Below, in pieces: positions 23,801 through 35,069 of a DNA stretch of 64,000 bases. A model generated the notes under the pieces. It had not been told where the DNA came from. It saw nothing but the letters and a program-made list of their open reading frames with translations, and ran no database searches. Both the position numbers and the translations under genes were made by a program. The DNA comes from Protea cynaroides. Lineage: Eukaryota; Streptophyta; Magnoliopsida; Proteales; Proteaceae. How positions within the stretch are numbered: position 1 is the first letter of the stretch; every line of letters begins with the position of its first letter. The stretch covers positions 48,029,390-48,093,389 of the forward strand of contig CM053267.1 of NCBI GenBank assembly GCA_028583415.1, written 5' to 3'.

Positions 23801-26800
23801 AACTCCTCTGTGTAAATAATGTCAACTTAAAAGGCCTGGCCATTTTTGTTACCGCGAGATGTATTGGCAGACACTTTTTCCGCAGTGGTTATCTCCTTCA
23901 TACGTCCAGGTTGGAGCTGGCCTTATCGTAGGAAGGAAATCCATCCACACAGGCACTCTTTAAGGAGAATTGGGCAAATATCTCAACTTGGTGTGAGAAG
24001 TGTGTTGACTCACTGGGCAAATATCATGACTTTCAAAGTCATGTGCGGTAGCAATACCAAATCAAATACGACGACGAACAGAAATAGAATCAGACCGATT
24101 TTCGAAATGTCCTACTGGCTGCCATGTCCCAAACAAAAGTCAAAAGTTCATTTAGATTACCATTATTTTCATTGGCAAATGGCAATGTGAAATTACATTA
24201 CCTTTTCTTTCTTTTTGTCAGAAACCATTTATTTATATGGGAAGAACTTAAAATGGGTGGCATAGTTGTCAAGGCGTTGGAGGCCTGACGGGGCGCCTAG
24301 GGGATCAAGGCGCCCAATTTTCCAAGGCGTCACAAGGCTGCCTGGGCGCCTAGGCGACGTTTTGATAACTATGCATTAGCCCATTCAAGGCGGCCATTCA
24401 AGGCGGCCATACTTGTCCCAACAAGTGTTAATATTGTGATCAGTCTTTCCACAGTGAGTAGAATACCTATTGGTTTTATCAGAGTTGGAACGGCCAACCC
24501 ATGACCAGATGAGCCACGTCTACGTCCTTGGCCCGAGTCGCGACCTCTATTAGAGAAGGAGCGTCGGATACGGTCAGCATACAAAGCAGAATTATCTTTG
24601 GCAGTAGTATTGTCATTGTGAAGCACCAATGTTGAAGACGAAAGAGTGTCTCATTGAAAGTAGGAATCTTCTCTCTAGCTAAAAGTTGACTTTTCATAGA
24701 TTGATATTCAAAAGGAAGTCCACCAAAAAACTTGGCCACATAAAATTCTGCCTGTTGGTCTTAAGTTGTTCAAGGTCAGTAGTGAGGGTTGAACAGCCTA
24801 TAGTTTATCAATGATACCTTTGAAACCACTGTAGTATCCATTGAGGGATCTGTCACCTAATGAAAAGGAGCACATGTTCTCGTAAAGGTCATAAATCCTA
24901 GAAATATTTTTCTCTTGAGCATAACTAGCCTTGAGGTCTGTCCATATAGCCTTAGCAGTTTTATGGAACATTACATTAGAGAAAACAGAGGAGTCAATAC
25001 CATAGTTGCCTTCGTGCCGCCTAGGCGCCCTTATGACGCCTTGGAAAATCAGGCGCCTTGATCGCCTAGGCGCTCCCGTCAGGCCTCCAACGCCTTGGGT
25101 CGCCTTGGCATCTTGACAACTATGGTCAATATTACCCCACAACCAAGTCTAGAGAGTGGAGTTTTCATGCATCCACTCATCATAGGCTTTAACAGCCATG
25201 GTATCCTTGGGATCATTAGATGGAGGGTCATTAGTAAGGTACTGAATTTTGCTTTAGAATGAATGTAGGATCCGGCAGCCTGATTCCATAATAGGTAATT
25301 GGAAACTCCTTTCAACTTAATGGTGGTAATTTGGACATGATGAGGGGAATTATCCTTTTTGGATTTAGGGTCGGACATGGTTACTAATGGTTAAAGTAAT
25401 AACAGTAGCAAGAATTGAAATAAATCACCAGTGGAGGAGAGATCTTGCAGAGCCAGATCAGCTGCAGTAGTAGGTATTCAGGGACTCAATATCAGCAGCA
25501 GTAAAAGGATTAATACCAGTAGCAGTAGAGCAGACAGTATATCAGTTCGAGACTTGTAATAGATCTGATCAAAACTGATAATAAGACCAGCAGCAGATCA
25601 GTGTCCTGCAGCAGTACAGCAGTTTGAGATATGTGGTGGCAGCAGATCAGGTATTTGTAGTAGCAGATCAGACCGAGAATGTAGAAGTAAAGCAGATCAG
25701 ATCAGATCTGAGCAGTCTCGACAGCAGCAGTAGGAGATCAATAGTGGATCTAGATCAGCTGGGGATCATAAGATCATGGGAGTAGCGAATCAGCGGTAAT
25801 GAGGATAATCTCTTGTAGTAGCAGGTAGCTGTAGGCATAACCAGTATTGTATGATCTAAATCATAATAGAAGGCAGCACAGGTTGCTGCAACTAAAAATG
25901 GATGTTCTTAGAAGCCTATCAGAACCAGAACTTAGGAGAGACTAAATCTGATCCATCGGCTCTGATACCATGCAACTCAAGAGCGTTATAAGAGACCAAA
26001 ACCGAGAGAGAGAAAGATTGAGAACAATGGGGGAGACAGAGGTGTCAACTTCAGTTGTGAATGGCTGAATCTAACTGAATAAACTCTCCTCCCAGCACGT
26101 ACTAACTATAGATAAAAATAAATGGTAAAGTAATAGGACTCCACATTATAAGGAGTCCTAGTTACAAAGTAGATAGGAATTCGACATGTCAACATGACAA
26201 GGAATTCCATAACTAAAAAGATAAAGAGAAGCAGTCCTATTCTAATAAGGAGAAGGGAACTCCATCAGATAAGATGGAGTCCCAGTTACATTGTGAAACT
26301 AGGGAGATGATAAGAATAATAAGATAAGGACTCCATAGTCAGCAATATGAGTCAGCAACCATATCACAAGGACTATAGCCAGCCAAGGAATAGCACCAGC
26401 AGCAAGTTACTGTGAATGGGAATGGACCCTGGTGATTGGGTCCATTCCCTTGTAGCAATATTGTTAACAATAACTTTCCCAACTTCCCAGGATGAAAATG
26501 GCTATTAAAAAATTTTAGAGAAACCTGCATTTATGAAAAGGAGCGTACTCAGGTTTACTGTTAATAGTATTTTGTTTAAATTTTAACTAATAATAATTGG
26601 CAAATCAAAACTAACTGTACATAATAGATCAGAATTTGCTAAAACATAAAGTATAATTACTAAAATGTTAGAAAAATTTCCCATAAACTATTTTGGTCAT
26701 AGACATGTACACAATTGCTTGTATTGGGGTAGAGAGGCTCATCGCTTGGATTCAAGCTTGCTCATCTATACAAACTTAGGGTAGGTCCAAGGTTTTCTCA

Positions 26801-29800
26801 AAAATAGCAAAATTCCCTTGGCCCAATGATCCAACACCCTCCTTATTGCCAATTTGTATATCCACCTTCTTAGTCTTCCATTAACCTTTCTAACCTGCAT
26901 TCTATCACTCCCTTACATCCTTACTTCTATTCCACCCTAACCTTATTCCAGCTGTTGATTTTCCCCTTCGCCAGTCCCCATACAGTAGAAAGCAGACTAG
27001 TCACTTTTGAGAAAATGGATGAACCTAATTGTACCCTAGGTTTAGTGACTTTAGCCTCCCCCCCTCCCTCTTATCCTACATATTAAATTGATGCAGTTAA
27101 AGGGCGTCCCAGTGCACGAGGCTCCCGCTAGCCGCTAATGTAGGGTATGGGGGGAAGGGGCAGAATGTATGCAGCCTTACACCCAAGCAATGCGGAAAGG
27201 CTGTTTCCATGTTTCGAACCTGTGACCACCAGGTTGGAATATGACAACCTTACCGTCACACCAAGGCTCACCCTCTAATATGTACCCTAGGTTGTCATAT
27301 TGCAACTTGGGCATGATAAATTACATAAATGGTTTTAGTGGAAATAAGCCTTGGATTGGGTTCTTACATGTTGGGCCCTTTGGTCCAATTGGTTTTTGTT
27401 GTAGTGGGTCTCCTTAATGGGGCCTAAAATAAGTCCAATTGGTTTTTGTTGTAGTGGGTCTCCTTAATAGGGCCTAAAATAAGGGTAAGTGTTAGGAATA
27501 CAGGATTTACTTTATTATTTGGTTAAGCTGGAGTCCTAGTTAGAATAGGAGTTGTATTTTTTTTTTTTTTCCTTTTTTAGTCAATTAAGTAATTAGTTTG
27601 ATTACTAGTTGGCTTAGGCTGTTTCTTCTCGTGTCAGGAGTTGGATTTTGAAAGTTTTTAAATATTTATTGATGTAGATCAAGAGTTGGGCCTGGCCCAA
27701 TTAAGAGCAACCAGCCCAGCTAGACCTATCCCAGCCCAGCAGCAAGCCAGCCGAAATTTTCTTCAAGATGTTGAGTTACCACCAGCAGCGTAGCCTAATT
27801 TAGTTACCGCCAGCAAGCTTAGTCTATTTTTAGTTCAGAAATTATTTTAGTTTTCTAATTGATTATTGTCTCTATTCCTATTGTTTAGTTTCCTAAAAAG
27901 TAGTCTAGTTAGTTTAGGAGTCTTAGTTACTTGGAGAATAAGACTTGCCTAAAATATAGTTTCCTAATTCTAGTTTTAAGAAACTTTCCTTTTTTTCTAT
28001 GTTTAGAAGCTTCCTAATTTATAAAGTAGGCTTAGATTAGTTTCTTTCCTATTTTATGTGTACTTCTTCAAAGCTATAAGTAAGATACAAGACTGGCGGC
28101 AGTAGTAGAGAGATTTCCAGAAAAGAGAGTTAGACTCCTATTTTCTGGTTGGGTCTCCTTGGTTGTGAGACTCAACCACCTATTGTTCCTTATCCTTTGA
28201 AGTCTTGAATTTTGTTTTGATTCCCAAACTTCCTTACCTAGCTGGCGACATTGATTTATTGCAAAATAGCTAGTTTCTTTGCTGATTTAATTCAAGATCT
28301 CAAACATCAAGCTGAAAACACACTAAAGTGGGGGCGGTACCAGGTACAGCCATCTTCCAGTGCTCGTGGCTCCTTCAACCCTTGTTGGATCATCCTCAAA
28401 CTTGGAGGGGTGTTCACAATTGCTACAAAGAACATCCACACCAAGTTTTATCAAGTTCTGATGGTTAGATTTCAAGATAAGTGGTTTTCTTTGTTACTTT
28501 TTACTGCAGATTTTGTGTTTGGACTGAATAGAGATCCTGTAGCAAAGAGGGATTGTTATTTTGAGATCTCTTAACCCCTTTGCCACCATTTATGTAGTTA
28601 ACGATTTAGACACAAACTTATGAGTTAATAAACTTCAGTTTTCTGCAATTACCGTGGATTCAGTGAAAGTCTGACTGGAGTCTTTGGTTCTACTTGGTGG
28701 ATTCCTAGTTGAAGGTTTATGTTGGTTCCTGCCTGTGTTATCTCTCTCTTATTTTATTAAAGGTCATAGGTCAGATTCTGCTTATTCTTCACCCTTGAGG
28801 CACCCCTGTTTTCCCGTCTAAATCTGCTAAGTTCTACCTAATATATCTCTTTAAAACTTTATCTACTGTTGTGTTCTAGCTCTGAACTGAGGCTTAATAG
28901 CCTGCCATATGGTTCTCTGAGTTCTGTTTCTCTGAAGTTCAGTTTTCAGATCTGAATTCTTTTGGTCGATTAATACTATTCTGGCTCTCCCTATTCTGTT
29001 ATCAGATTTAGCCCAAATTTTGCAGGTTGATTTATTTAGTAGAATAGACCACGCGACTGAAGTTTGGTTATGTTCTGAATCGGCTGTCTTAAGTTATAAA
29101 GATTCTCCCCCTATTCTGGTTGTTTTCCTGTTCCATGATCCTGTATCAAGCTAGTTTCTGCAAGACTATATGGTCATGAAATGGGTTTACATTAATATAC
29201 ATTTCCATCCTTCCTAACAACAGCAGATCATCTACATAAATTTCCAACCATTGCCAGTGAACCAGCAGCTTTTAGCTCTCTTTTTTCTAAGCTAAATGCA
29301 ACCTTTCATCTTAAAGTTCCCTAGGCTGAGATGGCTCCTTACCGTCACCTTTGCGTTTAAACCTTTATTCTTCTCTATCAGATGATTCCAAGGTTCAAAA
29401 TCTCGATTTCAACCCAGATTTCCCGAGTTTCGATTGAAGCGAGGTCGAAACCTGGTTTTTTTTTAGTTAAATTTGAAGCCTGGGTCAAAACTTGGGTCGA
29501 AACCTATCGAAACTTGGGATTTTTGTCGAAACCTGGTACAAGCAGTTTTGATCCTTGGCTTCTTATCGACCAAGGTCAAAACTGAGTTGTCTCGGTAGTG
29601 AACCATGGTTGATTCAAATCAAAGATTTAGGCTCTCTTTGGTATGTATTATAGAATTAAGGGAAGATTACTCAGACCTCCCCTTGACATTTCGTTTACTA
29701 CACGGACTTCCCCTTGACATTTCGTTTACTACACGGACCTCCCCTGACACTTATTGACTTACACAGACCTCCCTCGTCACTTATTGACTTACACAGACCT

Positions 29801-32800
29801 CCCTCGTAAAGTGAAACTTATAACACTTTAATCCACTCCATTAAGAAATGGACGGTAATTGCTGATGTAAACATACCTTATTTAAAAAAAAAATCAAAAT
29901 ACCCTTATCTATTGAATTACCCTTCTACCCCCAGTAGTGTTTAAGACAACTCAAGGTGTTTTTTTCGAAATGCCCTTTCCTGCACCGACATCACCGTCTT
30001 CCTAGTGAATTACTTAGACTTTACGAGTTAATTTTGGTTAAATAAGACGTGAATTCACTTCGCTAAACAGAGGGTATTTTGGTCAGTAAAAAGTTTAAGT
30101 TAACATTGTTAGTTTTAGGGAGGTACATGTAAGTCAATTAATGCCAAGGGAGATCCGTGTAGTAAACAAAATGTCAAGGGGAGGCCGAGTAATTTTCCCT
30201 AGAATTAATTATATAATACATTATGACATGTAGTTGTTTGGTATGATTTATGGTATTTATTTATATTTAAAATAAATTGATATAATCTAAAATCTATAAA
30301 TAGGCTAGAAGGTGTTTAGCATTATTGTGATAACTGATAATCTATTATTACTTTTTTATATCTAGTGGTATTAAACGGTTATTATTTATGACTCATAATT
30401 TATTTTCATAATGATTTATTATAAATAACTCATAAACATCTTAAGCAGGTAACCATAAATTCTTCTACTGCTTGTTTGATGGACATATCCAACTAATTTT
30501 CCTCTTTCCTTCATACAACCATGTAAAGAATCCGAAAACTATGGATTTGTTGTCTAACTTGGGGCATATTTGGTTAAGCTTATTGGCTTCTGCTTATGGG
30601 CTTTTAGAAGCCAGCTCCTAGGAGGCAAGGAGGCATATCCAATGGGGTGCATTGGTTTGGAATCTTTTCCACCTCCATCCTGAGAACAAGAAGCTGGGAG
30701 GCAGGCTTATGGGCTCCTGAGGCTGTGAGCGGTAAAGGTTCTAGACCAACACATCCCATTGGATATGCCTCCTTGCCTCCTTGCCTCCTAGAAGCTGGCT
30801 TCTAGAAGCCCTTGAGTAGAAGCTTGATAGGCACCGTGTTGATAGGAATTTGGCCATAAGTAATGATTTTTTGTTTCCATAGTTATCTATTCCAATATTG
30901 ACTGGAAGAAGTTTCATTATGTTAGTAAGTCATCTTTTGAAGTTGACCTTCTGGAAGCCTGTATTATTTTTCAGAGTATAGTTGAATCTCCCTGAAAGAG
31001 AGAAGCAAACTTTTTTTGATATTTGCCCGGAGGTGGATATGAACTTGTATATACTTATGTTATAGTTATCATCATTATCTTGAGCAGCAGTTGTTGCAGT
31101 TTATTGTCATCACCCGTATCTTGGGGTTTATAATAATAATGTCATAATCATTGTTGCACCATTATTTCCATTGACATTATGTGGCTTTGATAATTAGGGC
31201 AACCTCCTTTGCTTTGAAGGATAGAGAAATTGTTGTTGCCATGTGAGAAGCACGTTTAATAACCTTTCTTTTTTGAGAATGCCAAGTGCCCATATTATTC
31301 TTAACACCTAAGGGAAACTTTGGAAATTAAAATACATAGACATTCATAATCATCTAAGATCCACCCATAACATCGTATTTTTGGCAAATAACTCTTGGGA
31401 GTCCTCTATGATTAGGATTATTTTTGTACGTGATGATGCATAGAATTTTAGCTTGAGATGTGAATGCTCTTTGATTTGCTACAGACACCATATGGATGAC
31501 ATCATTGTATTGGTCTGGTTCTTAAAAGTGGGAAGATATTGTTCATCAGCAATTTTGAATATTTAGATCTTTAGACATCAAATTACAAGGCTATGGTGTA
31601 TGTGTAACTTATAAAACCATCAGACATAATGCTTCAACGGTTCAACCCCTGGGTTACATGTCTTTCGTAGGACAAGAAGTTGTAACATTTATTGTATTGG
31701 ACTCTTTACATTGTGGGGCGGGGGTTAAAAATAGGAAAAGGCTCTTCAGTGAGGATTTAATATCTTGGACAAATGACATTGAATTGGAATCTTGTATCTG
31801 ATGTACGGTGTTTGCCTTGTGGAGCCCCAATCTATTCTATCAATTCCTGTCATTGTGTGCTAATCCAATACATGCAAAAGGTACCAGGTCTATTTCATCA
31901 AACCCCTCTGTCAATCAATTGAACTATGAAGTCTATGATAGACATGTAAGGTCAGGAATCTCAATGGAACAAAACCTGAAAACTTTACATGACATACTAC
32001 CTGAGATCCAGCACCATTGGTGCGTTTTTTGTTACTGGGAATACAGATGTTACAACAAGTACTTAGCCATTGAGAATTTCGTGGAGCTATATTTCAAATT
32101 GGGTTCTTCCCAAGATGTTAGCTACGGCAGGAAGGCATTAATATTTGAAAAGCTGAAAAGCCTCTCTCCTAGAAAACTATGTCTGGCCTTTGTGGCAAAT
32201 AGGTTTTTAGATGCTGTAAAAGTGATTTTCCCACTGATAATGTGAAAGAGTTCTCTTCCTCCCCCACCCCCTTCCTTTTTTTTTCTTAATTTGTTTCCTA
32301 TTTATTTACTATCGTGCATTGTTTTTGTTGGTCCTATGCTGCTGCTACTTCTTGTTGAAGTTATATGTTTTCTTTATTTGTGCTGAAACAGGAAGTTCAG
32401 ATGGCACAGTCAAAGTTAAAAATTCAGCCACTTGTCCCATTCTGAAGGAGGGTGATCTATCACTCCCTTTAGTTACGATTACAGCCCCTGAGTCAAACAG
32501 AGAAAATGGTGTGATTTGGGCACGTTCTCCTGATCGCCTTGAGCCACCTCCAAAGCCATTCCACCACTCAAATTGCTCGGACTCTCCATGTGGGTCAGAA
32601 TCTGGCTCTGACATCTTTGGCAAGCGGGAAGCGATCCACAAGTTGTGGCAGCAGTTGAAGAGAAGGGATGAAATGATCTTGGAGATGCAGGACCAGATCA
32701 CAGGGTTACAGAATTCGCTCAATGTTCAGTTGACACATTCTGCTAATTTGCAGACGCAGCTGGATGCTGCAAACCAAGATCTATTTGATTCTGAGAGGGA

Positions 32801-33131
32801 AGTCCAGAGGCTAAGGAAGGTCATAGCAGATTACTGTGTAGGAGAAGTGGGGCCCCCGAAGAAGCCCACTGTAAATGGAGACTGGTTAGTAGAAGGAAGA
32901 AATGGCCATAGTAATGGATTTCCTGATGTGGAGAGAGACTTGGATCTGGTGGGCAAGGCTAGAGATGGAGAGAGGATTGAGATGCTGAAGAGGGAAGTGG
33001 GAGAGTTGAAGGAAGTAATTGAAGGAAAGGAGTACTTGCTGCAGAACTATAAGGAACAGAAGACAGAGCTATCCGTTAAGGTCAAGGAACTCCAGGAGAG
33101 ATTGACCTCTCAGGTACCTAGTATCTTGTAG
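20886..33131 (+). CDS. Conserved plant protein with one membrane segment and C-terminal coiled coils (5' end unresolved)
   Basis: Three exons join in frame: 20886-21123, 21208-21312, 32392-33131. From the ATG at 20940 they encode 342 residues. The first exon is open back to its acceptor, so an upstream start in another exon is possible. Residues about 21-43 (PNWVLLVGGALLSTLSIRLG) look like a membrane or amphipathic segment. Residues 97-170 are Ser/Pro-rich (PPPKPFHHSNCSDSPCGSES). Residues ~172-245 and ~288-336 form heptad-like coiled coils (IEMLKREVGELKEVIEGKEY). I recognise this as conserved plant sequence but not as a named family, and I assign no function. The last intron is about 11 kb and full of transposons; a missed exon inside it cannot be excluded, though phases match without one. 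Confidence 0.8.
22000..23450. other. Intronic DNA, no feature resolved
   Basis: Part of the long last intron of the coiled-coil gene. No family similarity or repeat boundary was recognised. Confidence 0.4.
23455..23645. mobile_element. Foldback MITE-like sequence
   Basis: Internal inverted pairing of AAATCTCGGAAATCTTGATC-type blocks with GAGATCTGAGATTTATAACC-type blocks. It resembles sequences at 29388-29612 and 51408-51605 that also begin with AAGGTTC or AGTTCTAA and are rich in CTCGG/CCGAG. Boundaries are approximate. Confidence 0.5.
23840..24195 (+). other. Unassigned open region in the last intron
   Basis: A 114-codon open stretch starts at 23846. I do not recognise it and it lacks convincing splice context. 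It lies just before the truncated Copia remnant. It could be chance or a decayed transposon internal segment. Confidence 0.25.
24261..24373. mobile_element. Small hAT-like MITE at the Copia truncation point
   Basis: Ends CATAGTTGTCAAGGCG and TTGATAACTATG. Internal GGCGCCTAGG repeats are typical of the family at 17784-18107 and 25001-25124. No target duplication is visible. The gag similarity of the Copia remnant begins immediately to its right. Confidence 0.7.
24374..25378 (-). pseudogene. Ty1/Copia gag remnant
   Basis: The minus-strand ATG at 25378 begins MSDPKSKKDNSPHHVQITTI and continues KLKGVSNYLLWNQA, a typical Copia gag N terminus. Downstream come KAIWTDLKASYAQ, FFGGLPFEYQSMKSQLLARE and a zinc-knuckle-like STHCGKTDHNINTCWD whose first Cys is Ser. 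Frameshifts and an inserted MITE break the frame, and pol is missing. Confidence 0.85.
25001..25124. mobile_element. hAT-like MITE inserted in Copia gag
   Basis: Ends CATAGTTGCC and GACAACTATG, with inner GCGCCTAGG repeats. The flanks GTCAATAC (24993-25000) and GTCAATAT (25125-25132) match 7/8. It inserted after the Copia element did. Confidence 0.85.
25958..25970 (-). other. Copia primer-binding site
   Basis: The complement reads TGGTATCAGAGCC, the standard initiator-Met tRNA primer-binding site of plant Copia elements. It lies next to an LTR that starts TGCAACTCAAG on the plus strand. The 580 bases between it and the gag ATG are a CAG/AGCAG-rich leader. Confidence 0.85.
25971..26530 (-). 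repeat. Copia 5' LTR (right boundary approximate)
   Basis: Begins TGCAACTCAAGAGCG at the primer-binding site and includes repeated AGGACTCC/GGAGTCC words. No second LTR was found in the window, so the outer boundary is a guess. The element appears to be a 5'-end fragment. Confidence 0.5.
27043..27274 (-). mobile_element. Au-type SINE
   Basis: Minus-strand reading starts GGGTGAGCCTTGGTGTGACG (box A region), has AGGTTCGAAACATGG (box B region), then AACAGCC..., and ends GGGACGCCCTTT, matching the Au SINE layout as I recall it. The likely target duplications CTAATTGTACCCTAGGTT (27025-27042) and CTAATATGTACCCTAGGTT (27275-27293) differ by about one indel. About 55 bases of extra pyrimidine-rich sequence lie between the Au 3' end and the left duplication. 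Confidence 0.8.
27383..27482. repeat. Tandem duplication, 50-bp unit
   Basis: GTCCAATTGGTTTTTGTTGT... is repeated once with essentially one substitution (AATGGGG versus AATAGGG). Confidence 0.92.
27670..28588 (-). mobile_element. Solo LTR, family S, copy B (919 bp)
   Basis: On the plus strand it begins TGATGTAGATCAAGAG and ends CCTTTGCCACCA, the reverse of copies A and C. It is flanked by a perfect 5-bp duplication TTTAT (27665-27669, 28589-28593). It lacks the CACGTG palindromes seen in A and C. Confidence 0.9.
28594..29387. other. Intronic DNA, no feature resolved
   Basis: T-rich sequence within the last intron of the coiled-coil gene. No coding or repeat family was recognised. Confidence 0.4.
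29388..29612. mobile_element. MITE-like foldback sequence
   Basis: The left end CCAAGGTTCAAAATCTCG and right end GTGAACCATGG are partly inverted. The interior is rich in TCGAAACC/GGTCGAAA. The family resembles 23455-23645 and 51408-51605. Boundaries are approximate. Confidence 0.5.
29630..30442. mobile_element. Tourist-like MITE split by a Mutator-like element
   Basis: The left part starts GGCTCTCTTTGGTATG after TTA. It continues after the insertion at 30209 with family blocks such as TTATTTATATTTAAAATAAA. The terminal repeat at the right end is eroded, so that boundary is approximate. Confidence 0.75.
29660..30199. mobile_element. Mutator-like MITE with perfect 9-bp target duplication (540 bp)
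   Basis: Starts GGGAAGATTACTCAGACCTC, ends GAGGCCGAGTAATTTTCCC, and is flanked by TAGAATTAA on both sides (29651-29659, 30200-30208). The left arm contains two tandem copies of TTGACATTTCGTTTACTACA and two of CACTTATTGACTTACACAGA. No coding sequence. Confidence 0.93.
30562..30845. mobile_element. Foldback element
   Basis: The left block AGGAGGCAAGGAGGCATATC pairs with right block GATATGCCTCCTTGCCTCCT. Outer blocks around GCTTTTAGAAGCCAGC also pair with GCTGGCTTCTAGAAGC. The arms are about 65 bases. Ends and target duplication are not exact. Confidence 0.7.
31808..32245 (+). other. Unassigned open reading frame in the last intron
   Basis: About 145 codons stay open (starting from a GTG), including KALIFEKLKSLSPRKLCLAF. 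I do not recognise it. It lies 150 bases before the last exon of the coiled-coil gene but is separated by a stop, so it is not a simple extension. It may be chance or old transposon sequence. Confidence 0.25.
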
Positions 33132-33242
33132 TGAACTCAGTTTTGTGTATGCTTGTTTGGTTTTTCATTTGTTTTTTCAAAATGTGGGAAGCTGGGCTTC
33201 CTTAATTTCCTTATTCAGTTGTAATGTTTCATGCTTTATACC

Positions 33243-33293
<51 letters not shown>

Positions 33294-34640
33294 AGAAATA
33301 GCAAAGGTGGTTTGCCACTTAAATAGACTGAATAAGATTGTGCTGACCCAGTGAAGTTGAGCATAGGGTTGGCAATTTTGGGCAGGGTTTCCATAAGCAT
33401 CATATATATCATTGTCACAACTGCTACATAGGCAAATATGACAACAAAAATGCCACTAATCTCTGTTGTATGTGTTATTATGTGATGGGTTCGTTGTAAG
33501 CTTGTATTTATGAACCATGGCAGAAATTTGATCGGTGAGTGGGTGCGATGTCCTCTCTCACGTGGACATACCAGACTCCAAGTCCATTGAGGTGGGGTAA
33601 TGTTGAGAAAATTTGCAAGCTGCAGTGTTGTGAAAACTGATGGCAATTCACTCACATTCTTGGTGCTCAAATGTTATGGACATATTGTTCATGTCAATGT
33701 CACATCCATCTGCTAAGTTTTAACCCAAGTGCGTCTCACCTTGGTTGAAAACTCAATTATGGATGAGGGAAAATCTCCTTATCACAACTCAGAAAGCATA
33801 GGTGATTTGTAGGGAAAAAGATCGTCTGTAGCACTACCGTATAGCAGTGCTACCCTTGGCTGTTGAGAGTGCATCAGTCATATGTCCCGACCAATGGTTA
33901 GGATCAGCATTGCTACATAGCAGTGCCGCAGATGATTCTGATCCTATTCACAGAGTATACCACATTGTAACTTAACGTGGAATACCCAGTGGCTTGAGCC
34001 ATGGTTTTTTGAAACTTGACTGGGTAGTGATCTTTGGTCAAACAAGGAGTGGTAAGGGTTAGGGTCGGGCTTGAAATAAGCTTTATTTGTATACGAACGG
34101 GTATAGGTGACTTGGAAATTGGATGCTCATTGTTGTATCAGATGGTTATCCATATCAACCAAACCGATACGGTGGGTCCAATCTGGATACCTAAAACCAT
34201 GATTGGAGTAAAGGTCTTATATTTACCCCAAATTATTTACCCTTATAAGATTGATAAATTTATTTACCCTTACACTCCAAGGTATGGGTAAAAATTTCCA
34301 TACGTACAAGTCAATTTTTAGATGATCAGAAAGGTAAGCCAGTTTCTGGGGATAAAGTCGACTCAACGATTTAAGTTCATGGTGGAGGATTCCTAATTCA
34401 GCTAATGCCTTTCGCCAATGTAATATTCCCATCGAATGCCAGCAATGTGATGTGATGCAGCAGCTGAGTCTCCGACCCAGTTTCTACTGATTCGTGCTTT
34501 TGATGAGCAGAGCATTCATTCATGTGCGGATTTTACTCTCCAACCATGGATTGAAGGTGTCAATGGGTCATTGACATCGACGTTGGTGTCTGCAAATCGG
34601 TACAAAACTTTTTCTCTAGAATTTCCATCTTATCCCTTAT
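33132..34640. other. 3' UTR and intergenic DNA
   Basis: The first few hundred bases should be the 3' UTR of the coiled-coil gene, including a (GT)n tract about 110 bases past the stop. No other gene was recognised. Confidence 0.5.
33244..33288. repeat. (GT)n microsatellite
   Basis: Twenty-two uninterrupted GT units, likely within the 3' UTR or just after the coiled-coil gene. Confidence 0.95.
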
Positions 34641-34675
34641 TTTATGAGTTAATTGAAGAATCATAGGAATCGATT

Positions 34676-34804
34676 GATTCTCACCATACATTTTTGGTTG
34701 AAAAGCTTTTACTTTATTATTCTAACAAATTTGCCTTTTTGATTCTCACGATACATTTTTGATCGAAAAGCTTTTACTTTATCATTCTAACATATGTGCC
34801 TTTT
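34676..34804. repeat. Tandem duplication, ~65-bp unit
   Basis: The unit GATTCTCACCATACATTTTT... is repeated directly at 34741 with a few substitutions. It lies next to the plastid-derived segment. Confidence 0.85.
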
Positions 34805-34830
34805 GGATTAGTTGAAACATCATTTTCAAA

Positions 34831-34945
34831 TATAATTGAAGGCAAAGAAGGAAGATTTCATCAGACTCTACTTGGTAAACGGGTTGATTATTCAAGACGC
34901 ACCGTCATTATCGTGGGCCCTTGGCTTTCATTACATCAATCTACG
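34831..34945 (+). pseudogene. rpoC1: Plastid-derived rpoC1 fragment (NUPT)
   Basis: Translation reads IIEGKEGRFHQTLLGKRVDY then SRRTVIIVGPWLSLH, matching a conserved block of the plastid RNA polymerase beta-prime subunit. Several substitutions occur at conserved sites (for example Arg to His and Gly to Arg), and the similarity stops after ~38 residues. It is a decayed piece of organelle DNA in the nucleus, not a working gene. Confidence 0.85.
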
Positions 34946-35010
34946 CCAAGGTTTCGGATAGAAAAGAAATAGAATCTTTTTCTAGGAACAGATACAGTGG
35001 ATAAGGGGTG

Positions 35011-35069
35011 GGGCCTATAGCTCAACGGATTAGAGTACGTGGCAACGAGTTCAAATCCCTCCTCACCCA
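35011..35069 (+). pseudogene. trnR-ACG: Broken plastid trnR-ACG (NUPT)
   Basis: GGGCCTATAGCTCAACGGAT, TAGAGTACGTGGC and GAGTTCAAATCCCTCCTCAC match the acceptor, D and T arms of plastid tRNA-Arg(ACG). About 15-20 bases covering the anticodon arm are missing, so it cannot encode a tRNA. The flanks (AATAGAATCTTTTTCTAGGA, then CACAATCGGCCTAAAAGG) also look plastid-like. It lies ~65 bases from the rpoC1 piece although the two are far apart in plastid genomes. Confidence 0.82.

Noticed and set aside
35011..35069. A nuclear tRNA gene
   Set aside because: Acceptor, D and T arms match plastid trnR-ACG but the anticodon arm is deleted, so no tRNA can form.
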